Origin: Mycolicibacterium insubricum
Lineage (GTDB): Bacteria; Actinomycetota; Actinomycetes; Mycobacteriales; Mycobacteriaceae
Length of the DNA stretch: 64,000 nt
Direction: 5' to 3'
Assembly: GCF_010731615.1 (NCBI RefSeq)
Contig: NZ_AP022618.1
Span: 1,922,001 to 1,986,000 of the forward strand
Under the pieces are notes generated by a model that saw only the letters and a program-made list of their open reading frames with translations, was not told the DNA's origin and ran no database searches. The stretch's first letter is position 1, and every line of letters starts with the position of its first letter. This document shows positions 9,163-18,290 of this stretch, one piece after another. The position numbers were made by a program, and so were the translations under genes.

Positions 9163-9968
9163 CCCGCCGTGCGACGGCGGTGGCGGCCGCGCTGGTGGTC
9201 GCGCTGGCCGGCTGCCACAGCAACGGGTCCGCCGAACCGACCGCCACCGAACCCGCGGCGACCGAGGCGACCCCGTCGTCACCGGTCCAACCCGCCCCGC
9301 CGGCGCAGGCGGCCAACGATGACGTCAACGCCTGGCGCCAGGTCGGCACCTCGGTGCAGGGTCGCCCGCTGCGCGCGCTGACCCTGGGCCACGGGCCGCG
9401 GAAGGTGCTGTTCATCGGCGGTATCCACGGCGACGAGGACGAGGGCGCCTACACCACCGCGCAGTTGCCGGCCGCCTTCCTCGCCGACGGACTGGCCGAC
9501 ACGGTCACCCTCACCATCTTGGAGGACGCCAACCCCGACGGCCGGGCCGCCGGTTCCCGCGGCAATGCCGACGGCGTCGACGTCAACCGCAACTTCCCGG
9601 CGAAGAACTTCGACACCGGCACCGCCGCATACGGCGGCAGCCCGCTCAGCCAGCCCGAATCCCGTGCGGTCAAGGCACTGATCGACGAGGTGAATCCGGC
9701 GCTGGTGGTCGTCTCGCACGCCTGGTCGGGCGACGAGTTCATCAACTTCGACGGGCCGGCGCGGGAGATCGCCGAACGGTTCAGCGCGGCAACCGGTCTC
9801 AAGGTGCAGGACTCGAGTTCGTTTGCGCCGACGCCGGGTTCGCTGGGCTCCTGGGCGGGGCGCGACCGTGGGATCGCGCTGCTGACCATCGAGATCCTCA
9901 AGGGCACCGACCCGCAGCGCGAATGGGAGCGGATCAAGACCGCGCTGCTGGCCGCCATCGCCGGATAG
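9156..9968 (+). CDS. M14 family zinc peptidase lipoprotein (murein-peptide-amidase-like)
   Basis: A 270-residue predicted lipoprotein (lipobox ALAGC, Cys20) followed by a Thr/Pro-rich spacer and a carboxypeptidase-like domain from about residue 58. Zinc ligands of the M14 family are visible as H91-x-x-E94 ([10 protein letters not shown]) and His188 (VVVSHAW). The substrate-binding Arg is in DVNRNFP (Arg145), and the catalytic Glu is probably in LLTIEILKG. MpaA-type M14 enzymes cleave peptidoglycan peptides, so an envelope substrate is likely but unproven. The GTG at 9156 overlaps the kinase stop. Spelled as a four-gene envelope group with the two kinases and the following minus-strand lipoprotein. 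Confidence 0.82.
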   Translation: MLTRRATAVAAALVVALAGCHSNGSAEPTATEPAATEATPSSPVQPAPPAQAANDDVNAWRQVGTSVQGRPLRALTLGHGPRKVLFIGGIHGDEDEGAYTTAQLPAAFLADGLADTVTLTILEDANPDGRAAGSRGNADGVDVNRNFPAKNFDTGTAAYGGSPLSQPESRAVKALIDEVNPALVVVSHAWSGDEFINFDGPAREIAERFSAATGLKVQDSSSFAPTPGSLGSWAGRDRGIALLTIEILKGTDPQREWERIKTALLAAIAG

Positions 9969-9987
9969 CAGCCGGATAGTCGCCGGG

Positions 9988-10506
9988 TCAGTGGCCGGCC
10001 GAGCCGGTCAGTTTCGCGCCGCCCGGATCGGTCAGCACGCAGATCACGTCGCTGGGAATCGGATTGTTGTCGGTGCGGTCCTGTTTGGAATCGATCAGGA
10101 ACGTCACGGCGTACCGGCCCGACGAGCCCTGACCGGTGAAGGTTCTCAGCCCGGCGTCGCATTCGGTGCGGGCGACATCGGCCAGCGCGGTGTTCACCCG
10201 CAGCCCGCCGCGGTGGAACACCTGCGCGGAATGCGGTGTCGCGCAGTCCACCACGGTCACATACACGACGCTGGGATCCTCCGGCGGTGGATCGGCCAGG
10301 CAGTCACCGGCCTGCAGATCGACCCACCGCGCCGGGCGCGCCGGCGCCGCGGTGGGGGAGACGACGGCCGCCTCGGTGGTCGTCGTCGCGGTGGCGCTCG
10401 TCGTCACGGTGTCCGCCGTCGTGGTGTCCGTCGGCGCCGGATGCGGTGCTCCACACCCGGACACCAGCAACGCGGCCAGCGGGATCGCGGTACTGCGCAG
10501 ACTCAT
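9988..10506 (-). CDS. Septum-formation-type lipoprotein
   Basis: A 172-residue predicted lipoprotein (lipobox LVSGC, Cys about 18), then a Thr-rich stalk and a C-terminal domain resembling Septum_form: GDCLADPP...VVDCATPHSAQVF, with further cysteines near TECDAGL and DVICVL. These domains occur in actinobacterial exported proteins; the role in septation is only annotation-level knowledge. The ATG overlaps the stop of the upstream 61-residue gene (ATGA), so the two are co-translated. It converges on the M14-peptidase gene with a 19-nt gap. Confidence 0.75.
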   Translation of the reverse strand: MSLRSTAIPLAALLVSGCGAPHPAPTDTTTADTVTTSATATTTTEAAVVSPTAAPARPARWVDLQAGDCLADPPPEDPSVVYVTVVDCATPHSAQVFHRGGLRVNTALADVARTECDAGLRTFTGQGSSGRYAVTFLIDSKQDRTDNNPIPSDVICVLTDPGGAKLTGSAGH

Positions 10507-10688
10507 TCGCCGCGCTCCCGCAGGAACGCCAGCAGCCCCGGATCACCGGACACGATGCGGTCGACCTCCTCGCCGCCGTCGCAGCGCAGCAGCGCGACCG
10601 TCACAGTCGATGCCGACCGGCCGACCACCTGCCAGTGGGCGCCGGAGTCCTCCCAGCGCCGCAGCACCGCCACCGGATCCTCATCCAT
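10503..10688 (-). CDS. Small conserved protein upstream of lipoprotein
   Basis: A 61-residue cytosolic protein starting MDEDPVAVLRRWEDSG and ending GLLAFLRERGE. The sequence is compact, with two likely helices around a beta hairpin (WQVVGRSASTVTVALLRCDGGEEVDRI). It is not recognised as a named family. Its stop overlaps the lipoprotein start by 4 nt, which is the main support that it is real. In-frame ATGs at 10697 and 10700 are alternative starts; none has a clear ribosome binding site. Confidence 0.65.
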   Translation of the reverse strand: MDEDPVAVLRRWEDSGAHWQVVGRSASTVTVALLRCDGGEEVDRIVSGDPGLLAFLRERGE

Positions 10689-10755
10689 ACCCACCATCAT
10701 GGCCCGCCGGGGCGGCGGGCATAGCATGGGTTTGCCAAATGAATAGGAGCACTTC

Positions 10756-11091
10756 ATGGAATCGGTATCGCTGAATTCCGTTGCCGACGAGCAACTGGGT
10801 CTCGCCCGCGAGGCCCACAGTGGCCGCGCCGCCCACACCGTGCATGGCGGGGTCGGGCATTTCCTGCGCCAGACGGTGATCGCGCTGACCGGGGGCACCG
10901 GCTTGGCCGAACACGAAAGCCCCGGTGAGGCCACCCTGCAGGTGCTGCGCGGCCGGGTGCGGCTGTCCGCCGGGGAGGACTCCGCCGAAGGTGTCGCGGG
11001 GGATCTGCTGATCATCCCCGATGCGCGGCACTCCCTCGACGCGCTGGAGGACTCCGCCGTCCTGCTGACGGTGCTGGCCGACCGCCCCTGA
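10756..11091 (+). CDS. Small cupin-domain protein
   Basis: A 111-residue single-domain cupin. The two cupin motifs are recognisable as HESPGEATLQVLRGRVRL and AGDLLIIPDARHSLDALEDS. The metal-binding His set is incomplete in motif 1 (one His, then Glu), so enzymatic activity is uncertain. AGGAG lies 7 nt before the ATG. It is probably a small stress or storage-type cupin; no partner gene is evident, because the next genes converge on it from the other strand. Confidence 0.8.
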   Translation: MESVSLNSVADEQLGLAREAHSGRAAHTVHGGVGHFLRQTVIALTGGTGLAEHESPGEATLQVLRGRVRLSAGEDSAEGVAGDLLIIPDARHSLDALEDSAVLLTVLADRP

Positions 11092-11109
11092 CCCACCGGC
11101 CGGCGCCGG

Positions 11110-12165
11110 TCAGTACCGGTGCCGGCCCAGGGAAAGCCCTCCGCGGCAGTGCGTTCCGTCGCGCAGCAGCGCGGCGGGCAGCATCTCGCTGGTCACCAGG
11201 CCGTGCTCGGCGGTGACGGCGTCGACGATGCCGAAGTGCTCGGCGATGCCGGCCGGGGTGTCGATGATGACTGTCGCGACCGGAACACGGCGGGTGAGCC
11301 GCAACAACCGGTCCCCGTGCGGCGGCTGGTCGCCGACGAACCCCCACACCCCGCGCAGCACCGTCGCGCCGGCCGCACCGGCGGACCGCAACCGCGCCAC
11401 CAGCGCGCGATGGATCGGCACGCCGTCGTGGCGGGCGTCCTCGTCGCTGTAGACGACGAGCTTCTGACGCAACTCCAGCCCGTCGGCGTCGGTGCCGGGC
11501 AACGCGTGCGGACGGGCCAGCAGCCGGCCGTCACGCTTGCACACCTGGACCCGTTCGATCAGCGGCCGGTCGGTGAGACCGCGCAGCTCGGCCACCGCGT
11601 CGCCGACCTGGCTGCGGCTGCCGATCGCCGTCACCAGCATCGGGACGTCGGTGTTCGCGCTGAAGAACCGGGCCCGATGCCGCGTCCCGGCGATCGTGCC
11701 GTCGACGCCGAGAAAACAGACGGCGCCCATGAAACCCAGTCGGTGCAGCACCGATGTCGCGGCGATGTGCGCCGGGACGCCGTCGGCGCGTTGGCGCCGG
11801 GTCAACAGCAGGGTCATCAGCACCGTCTCGGCGGCGGTGGCCGGCAGCTCGCCGTTGGTCGCCACCCGGGCCCGCTCGACGGTCAGCAGGCCGCGGGTCA
11901 CCCGGTCCGCGACCTCGCCGGCCAGTGCGGCGATGGTGGCGGCCTCGTCGACGGCGGTGAGCACGACGGGCAGGTCCTCGGAGCTGCTCAACAACTCGTC
12001 GGTGCGGATGACGTTGCGCGGCCCGAAGCTGGTGATGCCGCGCAGCGCCACGCTGGCGGCGACCCGGCGGCGCTCGAACAGCTCGAGGATCTCCTCGGTG
12101 AGGAACCGGCAGCCGTGCCGTTCCCGCTCGGCCAGATACGCACTGAGCTTGTGGATCTCGGTCAT
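11110..12165 (-). CDS. Tandem DUF190 protein, fluoride-channel neighbour
   Basis: A 351-residue soluble protein with two DUF190 repeats. The first covers about residues 1-105 (KLSAYLAERERHGCRFLTEEILELFERRRVAASVALRGITSFG), and a second spans about 205-330 (KLVVYSDEDARHDGVPIHRALVARLRSAGAAGATVLRGVWGFVG). Both show the RG(I/V)xxFG signature. DUF190 has a PII-like ferredoxin fold and is typically encoded beside CrcB, where a regulatory role in fluoride export is suspected. The ATG overlaps the crcB stop (ATGA). It is the last gene of a three-gene minus-strand operon. Confidence 0.8.
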   Translation of the reverse strand: MTEIHKLSAYLAERERHGCRFLTEEILELFERRRVAASVALRGITSFGPRNVIRTDELLSSSEDLPVVLTAVDEAATIAALAGEVADRVTRGLLTVERARVATNGELPATAAETVLMTLLLTRRQRADGVPAHIAATSVLHRLGFMGAVCFLGVDGTIAGTRHRARFFSANTDVPMLVTAIGSRSQVGDAVAELRGLTDRPLIERVQVCKRDGRLLARPHALPGTDADGLELRQKLVVYSDEDARHDGVPIHRALVARLRSAGAAGATVLRGVWGFVGDQPPHGDRLLRLTRRVPVATVIIDTPAGIAEHFGIVDAVTAEHGLVTSEMLPAALLRDGTHCRGGLSLGRHRY

Positions 12166-12542
12166 GACAGCCAGCCTGCCACCGCACTGCCCAGGGCCGC
12201 GGCCGCGACGCCGGCCAGTACCGACACCACGATATTGGCGACGGCGGGCCGGAACTGGCGCTCCTCGGCCAGCCGGTGGGTTTCATACATCCAGGTGGAG
12301 AACGTGGTGTAGGCCCCGACGAACGCTGTGCCGGCCAGAAACGCAGCGTCGTGGCCGAGGACGTTACTCAGTGTCAGGCCGCTGACCAGCCCCAGCAGGA
12401 TCGCGCCGGACAGGTTGACCACCAGGGTGCCCAGTGGAAACGATCCCGAAGCCCGGGCCGCCACTGCGCGGTCGACGACGAACCGCAGCACCGAGCCCAC
12501 GCCGCCGATCACCGCGACGCCCGTCCACAGCAGCACCGTCAT
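12162..12542 (-). CDS. crcB: Fluoride channel subunit CrcB (copy 1)
   Basis: A 126-residue membrane protein of the CrcB/Fluc fluoride channel family with four membrane helices. Characteristic motifs are [30 protein letters not shown] and a C-terminal small-residue helix. Fluc channels are dimers; when two crcB genes are adjacent they usually form a heterodimer with opposite subunit orientations. The start ATG overlaps the stop of the second crcB (ATGA), and its own stop overlaps the DUF190 start, so all three are translationally coupled. Confidence 0.9.
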   Translation of the reverse strand: MTVLLWTGVAVIGGVGSVLRFVVDRAVAARASGSFPLGTLVVNLSGAILLGLVSGLTLSNVLGHDAAFLAGTAFVGAYTTFSTWMYETHRLAEERQFRPAVANIVVSVLAGVAAAALGSAVAGWLS

Positions 12543-12931
12543 ATCCGGGCCCGCCGAACCAGCGCGGTGGCGATGTGCACGGCGGCGAACCCGCAGACCA
12601 GGCTCGCCGTCAGATAGCCGGCGGCCAGCGGATACGCGTGGGCCTGCAGCATCCGCAGGATCTCCACCTGCATGGTGGAGAACGTCGTCAGCCCGCCGCA
12701 GAGCCCGGTGCCCAGCAGCGGTCGGCGGTAGGCAGATTGGGGGAGGCGCTCCAGCAGGCGGGTGCTGAAATAGCCCAGTAGGAACGCCCCGATGATGTTC
12801 ACCGCGAAGGTGCCCCAGGGCCAGCGGGTCGGGTCGGTGACGGCCAGCGCGGCGATACCGGCGCGCGCCAGGGTGCCGACGGCGCCGCCGGCGAACACCG
12901 CCGCCAGCTCGCGACCGTCGTGACCGAACAC
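12539..12931 (-). CDS. crcB: Fluoride channel subunit CrcB (copy 2)
   Basis: A 130-residue Fluc subunit, first gene of the crcB-crcB-DUF190 operon. Motifs: [40 protein letters not shown] chose the GTG at 12931 because a -10 box (CATACT, 12943-12938 on the minus strand) is followed by 6 nt and then GTG, a leaderless start, and because [17 protein letters not shown] agrees with the usual N-terminus. A leaderless transcript leaves no room for a fluoride riboswitch, so fluoride control, if any, is not by the crcB RNA motif. Confidence 0.9.
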   Translation of the reverse strand: MFGHDGRELAAVFAGGAVGTLARAGIAALAVTDPTRWPWGTFAVNIIGAFLLGYFSTRLLERLPQSAYRRPLLGTGLCGGLTTFSTMQVEILRMLQAHAYPLAAGYLTASLVCGFAAVHIATALVRRARI

Positions 12932-13017
12932 CGAACGAGTATGCCCCGGGCGGACTCGCGCCGGCATCTCGCGGGTAGGCGGGGACAACCCCGCGGCGCA
13001 CGGGCACAATGGCGGCC

Positions 13018-14664
13018 ATGGCAGCCAACCCTCGCGCCGGCACCGCGGCCCGCCCCGAAGACCTCATCGATATCGCCGGGTTGGTGACGGCCTACTACGC
13101 GGTGATCCCCGACCCCGACGACGTCGCCCAGCAGGTGACCTTCGGCACCTCGGGGCACCGCGGCTCCAGCTTCGACGGCGCCTTCAACGAGGCGCACATT
13201 CTGGCCACCACCCAGGCGATCGTGGAGTATCGCACCGGGCGCGGCATCACCGGGCCGCTGTTTCTGGGCCGCGACACCCACGGACTGTCCGAACCGGCCT
13301 GGACCTCGGCGCTGGAGGTGCTGGCCGCCAACGACGTCGTGGTGATGATCGACGGCGCCGACCGGTACACGCCCACCCCGGCCGTCAGCCACGCCATCGT
13401 CGCGTTCAACCGCGGCCGCGATTCCGACCTGGCCGACGGGATCGTCGTCACCCCCTCGCACAATCCGCCCCGCGACGGCGGGTTCAAATACAACCCGCCC
13501 AACGGCGGCCCGGCCGACACCGACGCCACCTCGGCGATCGCCAAGCGCGCCAACGAGATTCTGCGCGACGGCCTGCGCGAGGTGAAACGGATCCCGCTGG
13601 CCCGGGCGCGCGCTCTGGCCCAGCGCCACGACTACCTCGACGCCTACGTCGCCGACCTGCCCAATGTCGTTGACCTGCAAGCGATCCGGGCCGAAGGGGT
13701 GCGGATCGGCGCCGATCCGCTCGGCGGGGCCAGCGTGGACTACTGGGCGGCGATCGCCGAACGGCACAACCTCGACCTCACGGTGGTCAATCCGCTGGTG
13801 GACGCCACCTGGCGGTTCATGACCCTGGACACCGACGGCAAGATCCGGATGGACTGCAGCTCACCCAACGCGATGGCCGGGCTGATCCACAAGCTGCAGG
13901 ACGGCGACGCCGACTATCAGATCGCCACCGGCAACGACGCCGACTCCGACCGGCACGGCATCGTCACCCCCGACGGCGGCCTGATGAACCCCAATCACTA
14001 TCTGGCCGTGGCGATCGACTACCTGTACTCGCACCGGCCGAACTGGGCGCCGGGAGTGGCCGTCGGAAAGACCGCCGTCAGCAGTTCCATCATCGACCGG
14101 GTGGTCGCGGGGATGGGGCGGCCCCTGCTGGAGGTGCCCGTCGGATTCAAATGGTTTGTCGACGGGCTGTCCACGGGCACAATCGGATTCGGTGGTGAGG
14201 AGTCCGCCGGCGCGTCGTTCCTGCGGACCGACGGCACGACGTGGACCACCGACAAGGACGGCATCATCCTGGCGCTGTTGGCCTCGGAGATCCTGGCGGT
14301 GACCGGCAAGACCCCGTCGCAGCGCTACACCGAGCTGACCGCGACCTACGGCGACCCGGCGTATGCCCGCATCGACGCCCCGGCCGACCGCGAGCAGAAG
14401 GCGCGCCTGTCGAAGCTGTCCGCCGAGCAGGTCGGCGCCACCGAGCTGGCCGGTGAGCCGATCACCGCCAAACTCACCGCGGCGCCGGGCAACGGCGCGC
14501 CGCTGGGCGGGCTGAAGGTCACCACCGAGAACGCGTGGTTCGCCGCCCGGCCGTCGGGAACCGAGGACGTGTACAAGATCTACGCCGAGTCGTTCCTGGG
14601 TGCCGACCATTTGGCCCGGGTGCAGGAGGCCGCGCGCGAGGTGGTCAATACAGTCATCGGGTGA
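13018..14664 (+). CDS. pgm: Phosphoglucomutase (alpha-D-glucose-phosphate specific)
   Basis: A 548-residue phosphohexomutase interconverting glucose-1-phosphate and glucose-6-phosphate, for glycogen, trehalose and cell-wall sugar supply. The active-site phosphoserine loop is [13 protein letters not shown], the Mg-binding loop is [10 protein letters not shown], the sugar-specificity loop [10 protein letters not shown], and the C-terminal phosphate-binding loop [18 protein letters not shown] place the start at ATG 13018 (MAANPRAG): CACAAT ends 7 nt before it (13005-13010), a leaderless pattern. ATG 13009 is the alternative. The stop overlaps the MFS gene start (GTGA). Confidence 0.95.
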   Translation: MAANPRAGTAARPEDLIDIAGLVTAYYAVIPDPDDVAQQVTFGTSGHRGSSFDGAFNEAHILATTQAIVEYRTGRGITGPLFLGRDTHGLSEPAWTSALEVLAANDVVVMIDGADRYTPTPAVSHAIVAFNRGRDSDLADGIVVTPSHNPPRDGGFKYNPPNGGPADTDATSAIAKRANEILRDGLREVKRIPLARARALAQRHDYLDAYVADLPNVVDLQAIRAEGVRIGADPLGGASVDYWAAIAERHNLDLTVVNPLVDATWRFMTLDTDGKIRMDCSSPNAMAGLIHKLQDGDADYQIATGNDADSDRHGIVTPDGGLMNPNHYLAVAIDYLYSHRPNWAPGVAVGKTAVSSSIIDRVVAGMGRPLLEVPVGFKWFVDGLSTGTIGFGGEESAGASFLRTDGTTWTTDKDGIILALLASEILAVTGKTPSQRYTELTATYGDPAYARIDAPADREQKARLSKLSAEQVGATELAGEPITAKLTAAPGNGAPLGGLKVTTENAWFAARPSGTEDVYKIYAESFLGADHLARVQEAAREVVNTVIG

Positions 14665-15917
14665 GCACCGACACCCGCGACGAGCAGGCGCACAAGCTGC
14701 CCGCCGAGGTGTGGGTGCTGATCTCCGCCAATGCCGTCATCGCCCTCGGCTACGGCGTGGTGGCACCGGTGCTGCCCGACTACGCCCGGCACTTCGGCGT
14801 GTCGGTGAGCGCGGCGACGTTCATCATCACCGCGTTCGCCCTGATGCGGCTGATCTTCGCCCCCGCCGCCGGTGAGCTGGTCCAGCGGCTGGGGGAGCGC
14901 CACGTCTACGTCAGCGGCCTGCTCATCGTGGCGGCCTCGACAGCCGCGTGCGCCTTCGCCCACAACTACGGGCAGCTGCTGCTGTTCCGGGCGCTCGGCG
15001 GGATCGGCTCGACCATGTTCTTCATCTCCGCGCTCGGGCTGATGATCCGGGTCAGCCCGCCCGATGCCCGTGGCCGGGTGGCCGGCATGTTCTCCTCGGC
15101 GTTCCTGATCGGCTCGGTCGGCGGGCCGATGCTGGGCAGCCTGACGGCCGGGCTCGGGCTCTCTGCCCCGTTCCTGATCTACGGCGGCGCGCTGTTCATC
15201 GCGGCGACGGTGGTGTTCGTGGCGCTGCGGCACTCGTCGCTGGCCGAACCGGCGACCGAGGCAACCGCCACCGTCAGCATCGGGACGGTGCTGCACAGCG
15301 GCGCCTACCGCGCGGCGCTGCTGTCCAACTTCGCCACCGGATGGTCGGCCTTCGGACTGCGGGTGGCGCTGGTACCGCTGTTCGTCGTCGATGTGCTGGG
15401 CCGGGATACCCGCATCGCCGGGGTGGCGCTGGCGACGTTCGCCGTCGGCAACGTGGCCGCCGTCATCCCCAGCGGGCGGCTCTCGGACCGGGTGGGGCGG
15501 CGTGTGTTGCTGATCGTGGGCCTGGCCGCCGCCGGGCTGGCCACCGCGGCCGTCGGGCTGTCGAACGGACTGGTGTTCTTCCTGGTCACCGCCTTGCTGG
15601 CCGGTTTCGCCACCGGCATGTTCAGCTCACCCCAGCAGGCTGCCGTCGCCGACGTGATCGGCAACGAGGCCCGCGGCGGGACCGCCGTGGCGGCGTTCCA
15701 GATGTCGGCCGACCTCGGGTCGATCATCGGGACGTCGGCCGTCGGTCTGATCGCCCAGCACGCCTCGTTCTCCTGGGCGTTCGTGATCAGCGCCGCGATC
15801 CTGCTCACGGCGGCCGGTGGCTGGGTGCTGGCCCCGGAGACCCGCGGCCGCGCCGCCGTCCCGTCACACACCCCGGCCCGGCCGCTGGGCCCCGAGTGTG
15901 CCGGTGAGGTTCCCTGA
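14661..15917 (+). CDS. Major facilitator superfamily transporter
   Basis: A 418-residue MFS exporter with about 12 membrane helices. The N-domain has [14 protein letters not shown], typical of drug/proton antiporters, and the C-domain repeats a loop 2-type motif in [10 protein letters not shown] (about residues 272-281). The GTG at 14661 overlaps the phosphoglucomutase stop by 4 nt, so the pair is an operon with translational coupling. The substrate is unknown; the pairing with a sugar-phosphate enzyme may be only historical. Confidence 0.88.
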   Translation: MSTDTRDEQAHKLPAEVWVLISANAVIALGYGVVAPVLPDYARHFGVSVSAATFIITAFALMRLIFAPAAGELVQRLGERHVYVSGLLIVAASTAACAFAHNYGQLLLFRALGGIGSTMFFISALGLMIRVSPPDARGRVAGMFSSAFLIGSVGGPMLGSLTAGLGLSAPFLIYGGALFIAATVVFVALRHSSLAEPATEATATVSIGTVLHSGAYRAALLSNFATGWSAFGLRVALVPLFVVDVLGRDTRIAGVALATFAVGNVAAVIPSGRLSDRVGRRVLLIVGLAAAGLATAAVGLSNGLVFFLVTALLAGFATGMFSSPQQAAVADVIGNEARGGTAVAAFQMSADLGSIIGTSAVGLIAQHASFSWAFVISAAILLTAAGGWVLAPETRGRAAVPSHTPARPLGPECAGEVP

Positions 15918-15926
15918 CCAGTCGTT

Positions 15927-15956
15927 TTGAAGCAACCCGTGGTTGTGGTGTAGTTT
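15927..15956 (+). promoter_or_regulatory. tRNA-Ala promoter
   Basis: TTGAAG (15927-15932), an 18-bp spacer and TAGTTT (15951-15956), 12 nt before the tRNA 5' end. Confidence 0.55.
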
Positions 15957-15968
15957 CGGTGATCGCAA

Positions 15969-16041
15969 GGGGCTATGGCGCAGTTGGTAGCGCACCACAC
16001 TGGCAGTGTGGGGGTCAGGGGTTCGAATCCCCTTAGCTCCA
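15969..16041 (+). tRNA. tRNA-Ala (anticodon GGC)
   Basis: A complete 73-nt cloverleaf. The acceptor stem GGGGCTA/TAGCTCC has one G-U pair, D stem GCGC/GCGC, anticodon stem CCACA/TGTGG with loop CTGGCAG (anticodon GGC), and T stem AGGGG/CCCCT with TTCGAAT loop. The discriminator base is A; CCA is not encoded. Its 3' end is repeated in inverted orientation at 20997-21029. Confidence 0.97.
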
Positions 16042-16062
16042 CAAGAATAACCGCAGTTCAAG

Positions 16063-16102
16063 CACCCTTTCCGGGAAAACCGGAGGGGTGTTTTCTGTTT
16101 TT
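16063..16102 (+). terminator. Intrinsic terminator after tRNA-Ala
   Basis: CACCC-TT-TCCGG / CCGGA-G-GGGTG forms a 10-bp stem with a small internal loop and a GAAAA loop, followed by TTTTCTGTTTTT. Confidence 0.8.
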
Positions 16103-16205
16103 AGCAACACCTCGACGTGGCTGGGTGGCTCGCCGCCTCGCCGAAATCGACGTGCGGGCTGTTCGGTTTGCGTTCGAGGCCGCCCGGGCGTCGATCTCGG
16201 TGAGC
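16091..16205. repeat. tRNA-proximal dispersed repeat, copy A
   Basis: The stretch CTGTTTTTAGCAACACCTCG, then GGGTGGCTCGCCGC, CCGAAATCGACG, TTGCGTTCGAG and GCCGCCCGGGCGTCGATCTC recurs in the same strand order at 20706-20970. The CCGAAATCGACG and CGTCGATCTCGG parts are near inverted repeats of each other, as in REP-like intergenic elements. The rest of 16206-16269 shows no gene. Confidence 0.65.
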
Positions 16206-16269
16206 TAGCCGCGGCGAAACATCCCAGCCGTCAATCTCGGCGAGTCCATCAGCCCACGCGGTATCCGCG

Positions 16270-16539
16270 TCACTGGCGCTCGGCGTGCCTTGCCGTCAGA
16301 CGAGCGCGAACGTCATCGGCGGCTGCGGTATCGCTCGGATCGGCGACCAGCGCATCGTAGGCGGTGGCGACTTCCTCGCGGAGCCACGTTTCGACGGCCC
16401 GGTCTCGGGCGAATGGTGCGCGTAGACCGTCGCGGATCACCTCGCTTTCGCTGGCGTAGGCGCCTGAGCGGACTCGCTCTCTCCGGGCGTCGGCCATGCC
16501 ATTGGGCAAAGTGATACTCAACTCTCGCGTCCTCCGCAT
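16270..16539 (-). CDS. ParD-like antitoxin, apparently orphan
   Basis: An 89-residue protein whose N-terminal half fits the ribbon-helix-helix antitoxins of ParDE systems: RELSITLPNGMADARRERVRSGAYASESEVIRDGLRAPFARD. The C-terminal half (TWLREEVATAYDALVADPSDTAAADDVRARL) is the helical tail that normally wraps the ParE toxin. A parE gene would be expected to overlap the 3' end; none is present in the 230 bp to the tRNA, so the toxin appears lost. Start taken at 16539 (MRRTREL); MAMRRTREL at 16545 is equally possible. Confidence 0.65.
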   Translation of the reverse strand: MRRTRELSITLPNGMADARRERVRSGAYASESEVIRDGLRAPFARDRAVETWLREEVATAYDALVADPSDTAAADDVRARLTARHAERQ

Positions 16540-16701
16540 GGCCATCCCATTCGGCGAAGTGGAACGGGCGGGTTTTTGCCGCAGCGGTACGTGACTTGTA
16601 GCTCGACACAGCCCGCATAGCCGAGCATTCACTCAGGTGCACGAACTGCCGTCGGTCTGGTGCTCGAGAATGCGCAGATCCGTCCGCACATCGTTGCGGG
16701 T

Positions 16702-17211
16702 CTAGGACAGGAGGCGCAGCGCGGTGGCGGCAGCGGCGACCACCACGGGTATTCCGAACATGGCTGCCAAGCCCTTCGGGCTCAATTGCTCTCGTACATG
16801 GAACATGTAGTCACCCCACCCTTCGGCTTGTTCGGTGCCGCGGACGACGATCCAGGACGGTCGCAACCAGCACACCAAGCCCCAGTCAATGATCACCAGG
16901 TCGATCAGGCAGAATGCGAAGAGCGTTGCGAACGCCATCCCGAACGCCTGTAAGAAGCCGGTGGCGTGAACCCCGTCGATCCAGGTGTACGTGGCGAGAA
17001 AGACCGCCAGGATCAGCGCGATCAGAAAGATAGCGGAGAAGATGGTCCCGCGGTGGCGCTCCGTGGCGGTGAATTCGGGCACCAGAGCTTTCACATCATC
17101 GGGGAGTCCATGAGAGAGTCCGGCCATGCCCCACCTGGCGCAGGCGAGCAGAGCTGCTGTGGGAATCAGCAGTAGTGGCAGTGCGACAACGGTGAAGTGG
17201 GCCAACCACAT
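16702..17211 (-). CDS. Four-helix membrane protein of unknown function
   Basis: A 169-residue integral membrane protein with hydrophobic segments at about residues 5-25, 57-77, 86-110 and 148-167. The loop between helices 1 and 2 has ARWGMAGLSHGLPDDVKALVPEF. No family recognised. The ATG at 17211 is supported by a leaderless promoter: TACGTT (17223-17218 on the minus strand), 6 nt, ATG. It lies in the accessory stretch between the tRNA and its remnant. The 160 bp between this gene and the ParD-like gene contains no other gene. Confidence 0.75.
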   Translation of the reverse strand: MWLAHFTVVALPLLLIPTAALLACARWGMAGLSHGLPDDVKALVPEFTATERHRGTIFSAIFLIALILAVFLATYTWIDGVHATGFLQAFGMAFATLFAFCLIDLVIIDWGLVCWLRPSWIVVRGTEQAEGWGDYMFHVREQLSPKGLAAMFGIPVVVAAAATALRLLS

Positions 17212-17435
17212 AGGGAGAACGTACCTTCGTGGTGACGTGGGCCGCTTGAAGCAATCGGAACAGCGTTGCCGATCGTCTCGTCACGCAGGCATTGCCGAAT
17301 GTTGTGAGGGTCACGGAGCGACCAACGGGCCTTCGCTGTGGTCGGCAGGTCCGTCAGTGGTCTGCCCGGCGATCATCGAGGTGCCGGGGTTCGGTAGGCC
17401 CCTCAACCTCCAGCTGTCCTCCTACACTGACAGCC

Positions 17436-18290
17436 ATGGCCGACGAGCTGAACTGGGACTTTGCTGTAGCACCGTCCTTCGCCGTTCCAGGAGTGGTGTC
17501 AGCGGTCGGTTACCGTTCGGTTGAAGGTGTGTACCGCGGGCTGCCGTCTTCGAGGTTGACTCTCATCGTCAGCCTCGATGACGGCCTACAGGTCAACGAC
17601 ATGCCTTCGGAACCCAGGCCCATCCCCGTCGTGCTGGCTGGCTTGCAGCTGCAGGCCAGTCGGGTTCGGAAGGGCCGCGGTCAAGGTGTCGTGCAATTGG
17701 CCGTACATCCGTTGGCTGCACGGGCACTGTTCGGCGTCCCGGCCGCGGAGCTCAATGCCGCGTCTCTCGATGCTGCAGCGGTGCTGGGTCGGCCGGTCTC
17801 CCGGCTGCACGAGCAGGTCACCGAGGCGAAGAACTGGCCACTTGCATTCGCCCGGGTTGCGCGTTACCTCCAGGGTGCGCGGCGTGCCGCCCCGGTCCGG
17901 CCCGAAGTGGCCTACGCCTGGAAGTTGTTGGCGCACAGTCATGGCCAGATCCCGGTCCGGGTCGTCGCGGGTCAGGTGGGGATAAGTCCGCGGCACCTGA
18001 CCACGTTGTTCCACCGCGAGGTCGGCCACACTCCCAAGACGGTGGCGATGCTGATGCGCTTCGAGTTCGCCACCCGACGGATCGCGGGTGCGGGGCGCAG
18101 TGGCGGACCGGCGGATCTGGCTCGGATCGCAATGGAGGCCGGGTACGCCGACCAGGCGCACCTGACCCGCCAGTTCGTCCGTTTTGCCGGTGTTTCGCCG
18201 ACGACCTGGTTGGCCGAGGAGTTCCGAAACGTTCAAGACAGCCTACGAACATACGGGTCAGGCTGGACCCATGACGACTACGGGCCATGA
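17436..18290 (+). CDS. AraC-family transcriptional regulator
   Basis: A 284-residue regulator. The C-terminal AraC DNA-binding domain has two helix-turn-helix units, around residues 195-225 (VRVVAGQVGISPRHLTTLFHREVG) and 245-275 (DLARIAMEAGYADQAHLTRQFVRFAGVSPTTW). The N-terminal 170 residues resemble the sensor region of actinobacterial AraC proteins rather than a classic cupin. ATG 17436 is set by TACACT (17423-17428) plus 7 nt, a leaderless start. It precedes the PPE gene by 84 nt and may control it. The divergent 224-bp gap to the membrane gene holds both promoters. Confidence 0.88.
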   Translation: MADELNWDFAVAPSFAVPGVVSAVGYRSVEGVYRGLPSSRLTLIVSLDDGLQVNDMPSEPRPIPVVLAGLQLQASRVRKGRGQGVVQLAVHPLAARALFGVPAAELNAASLDAAAVLGRPVSRLHEQVTEAKNWPLAFARVARYLQGARRAAPVRPEVAYAWKLLAHSHGQIPVRVVAGQVGISPRHLTTLFHREVGHTPKTVAMLMRFEFATRRIAGAGRSGGPADLARIAMEAGYADQAHLTRQFVRFAGVSPTTWLAEEFRNVQDSLRTYGSGWTHDDYGP

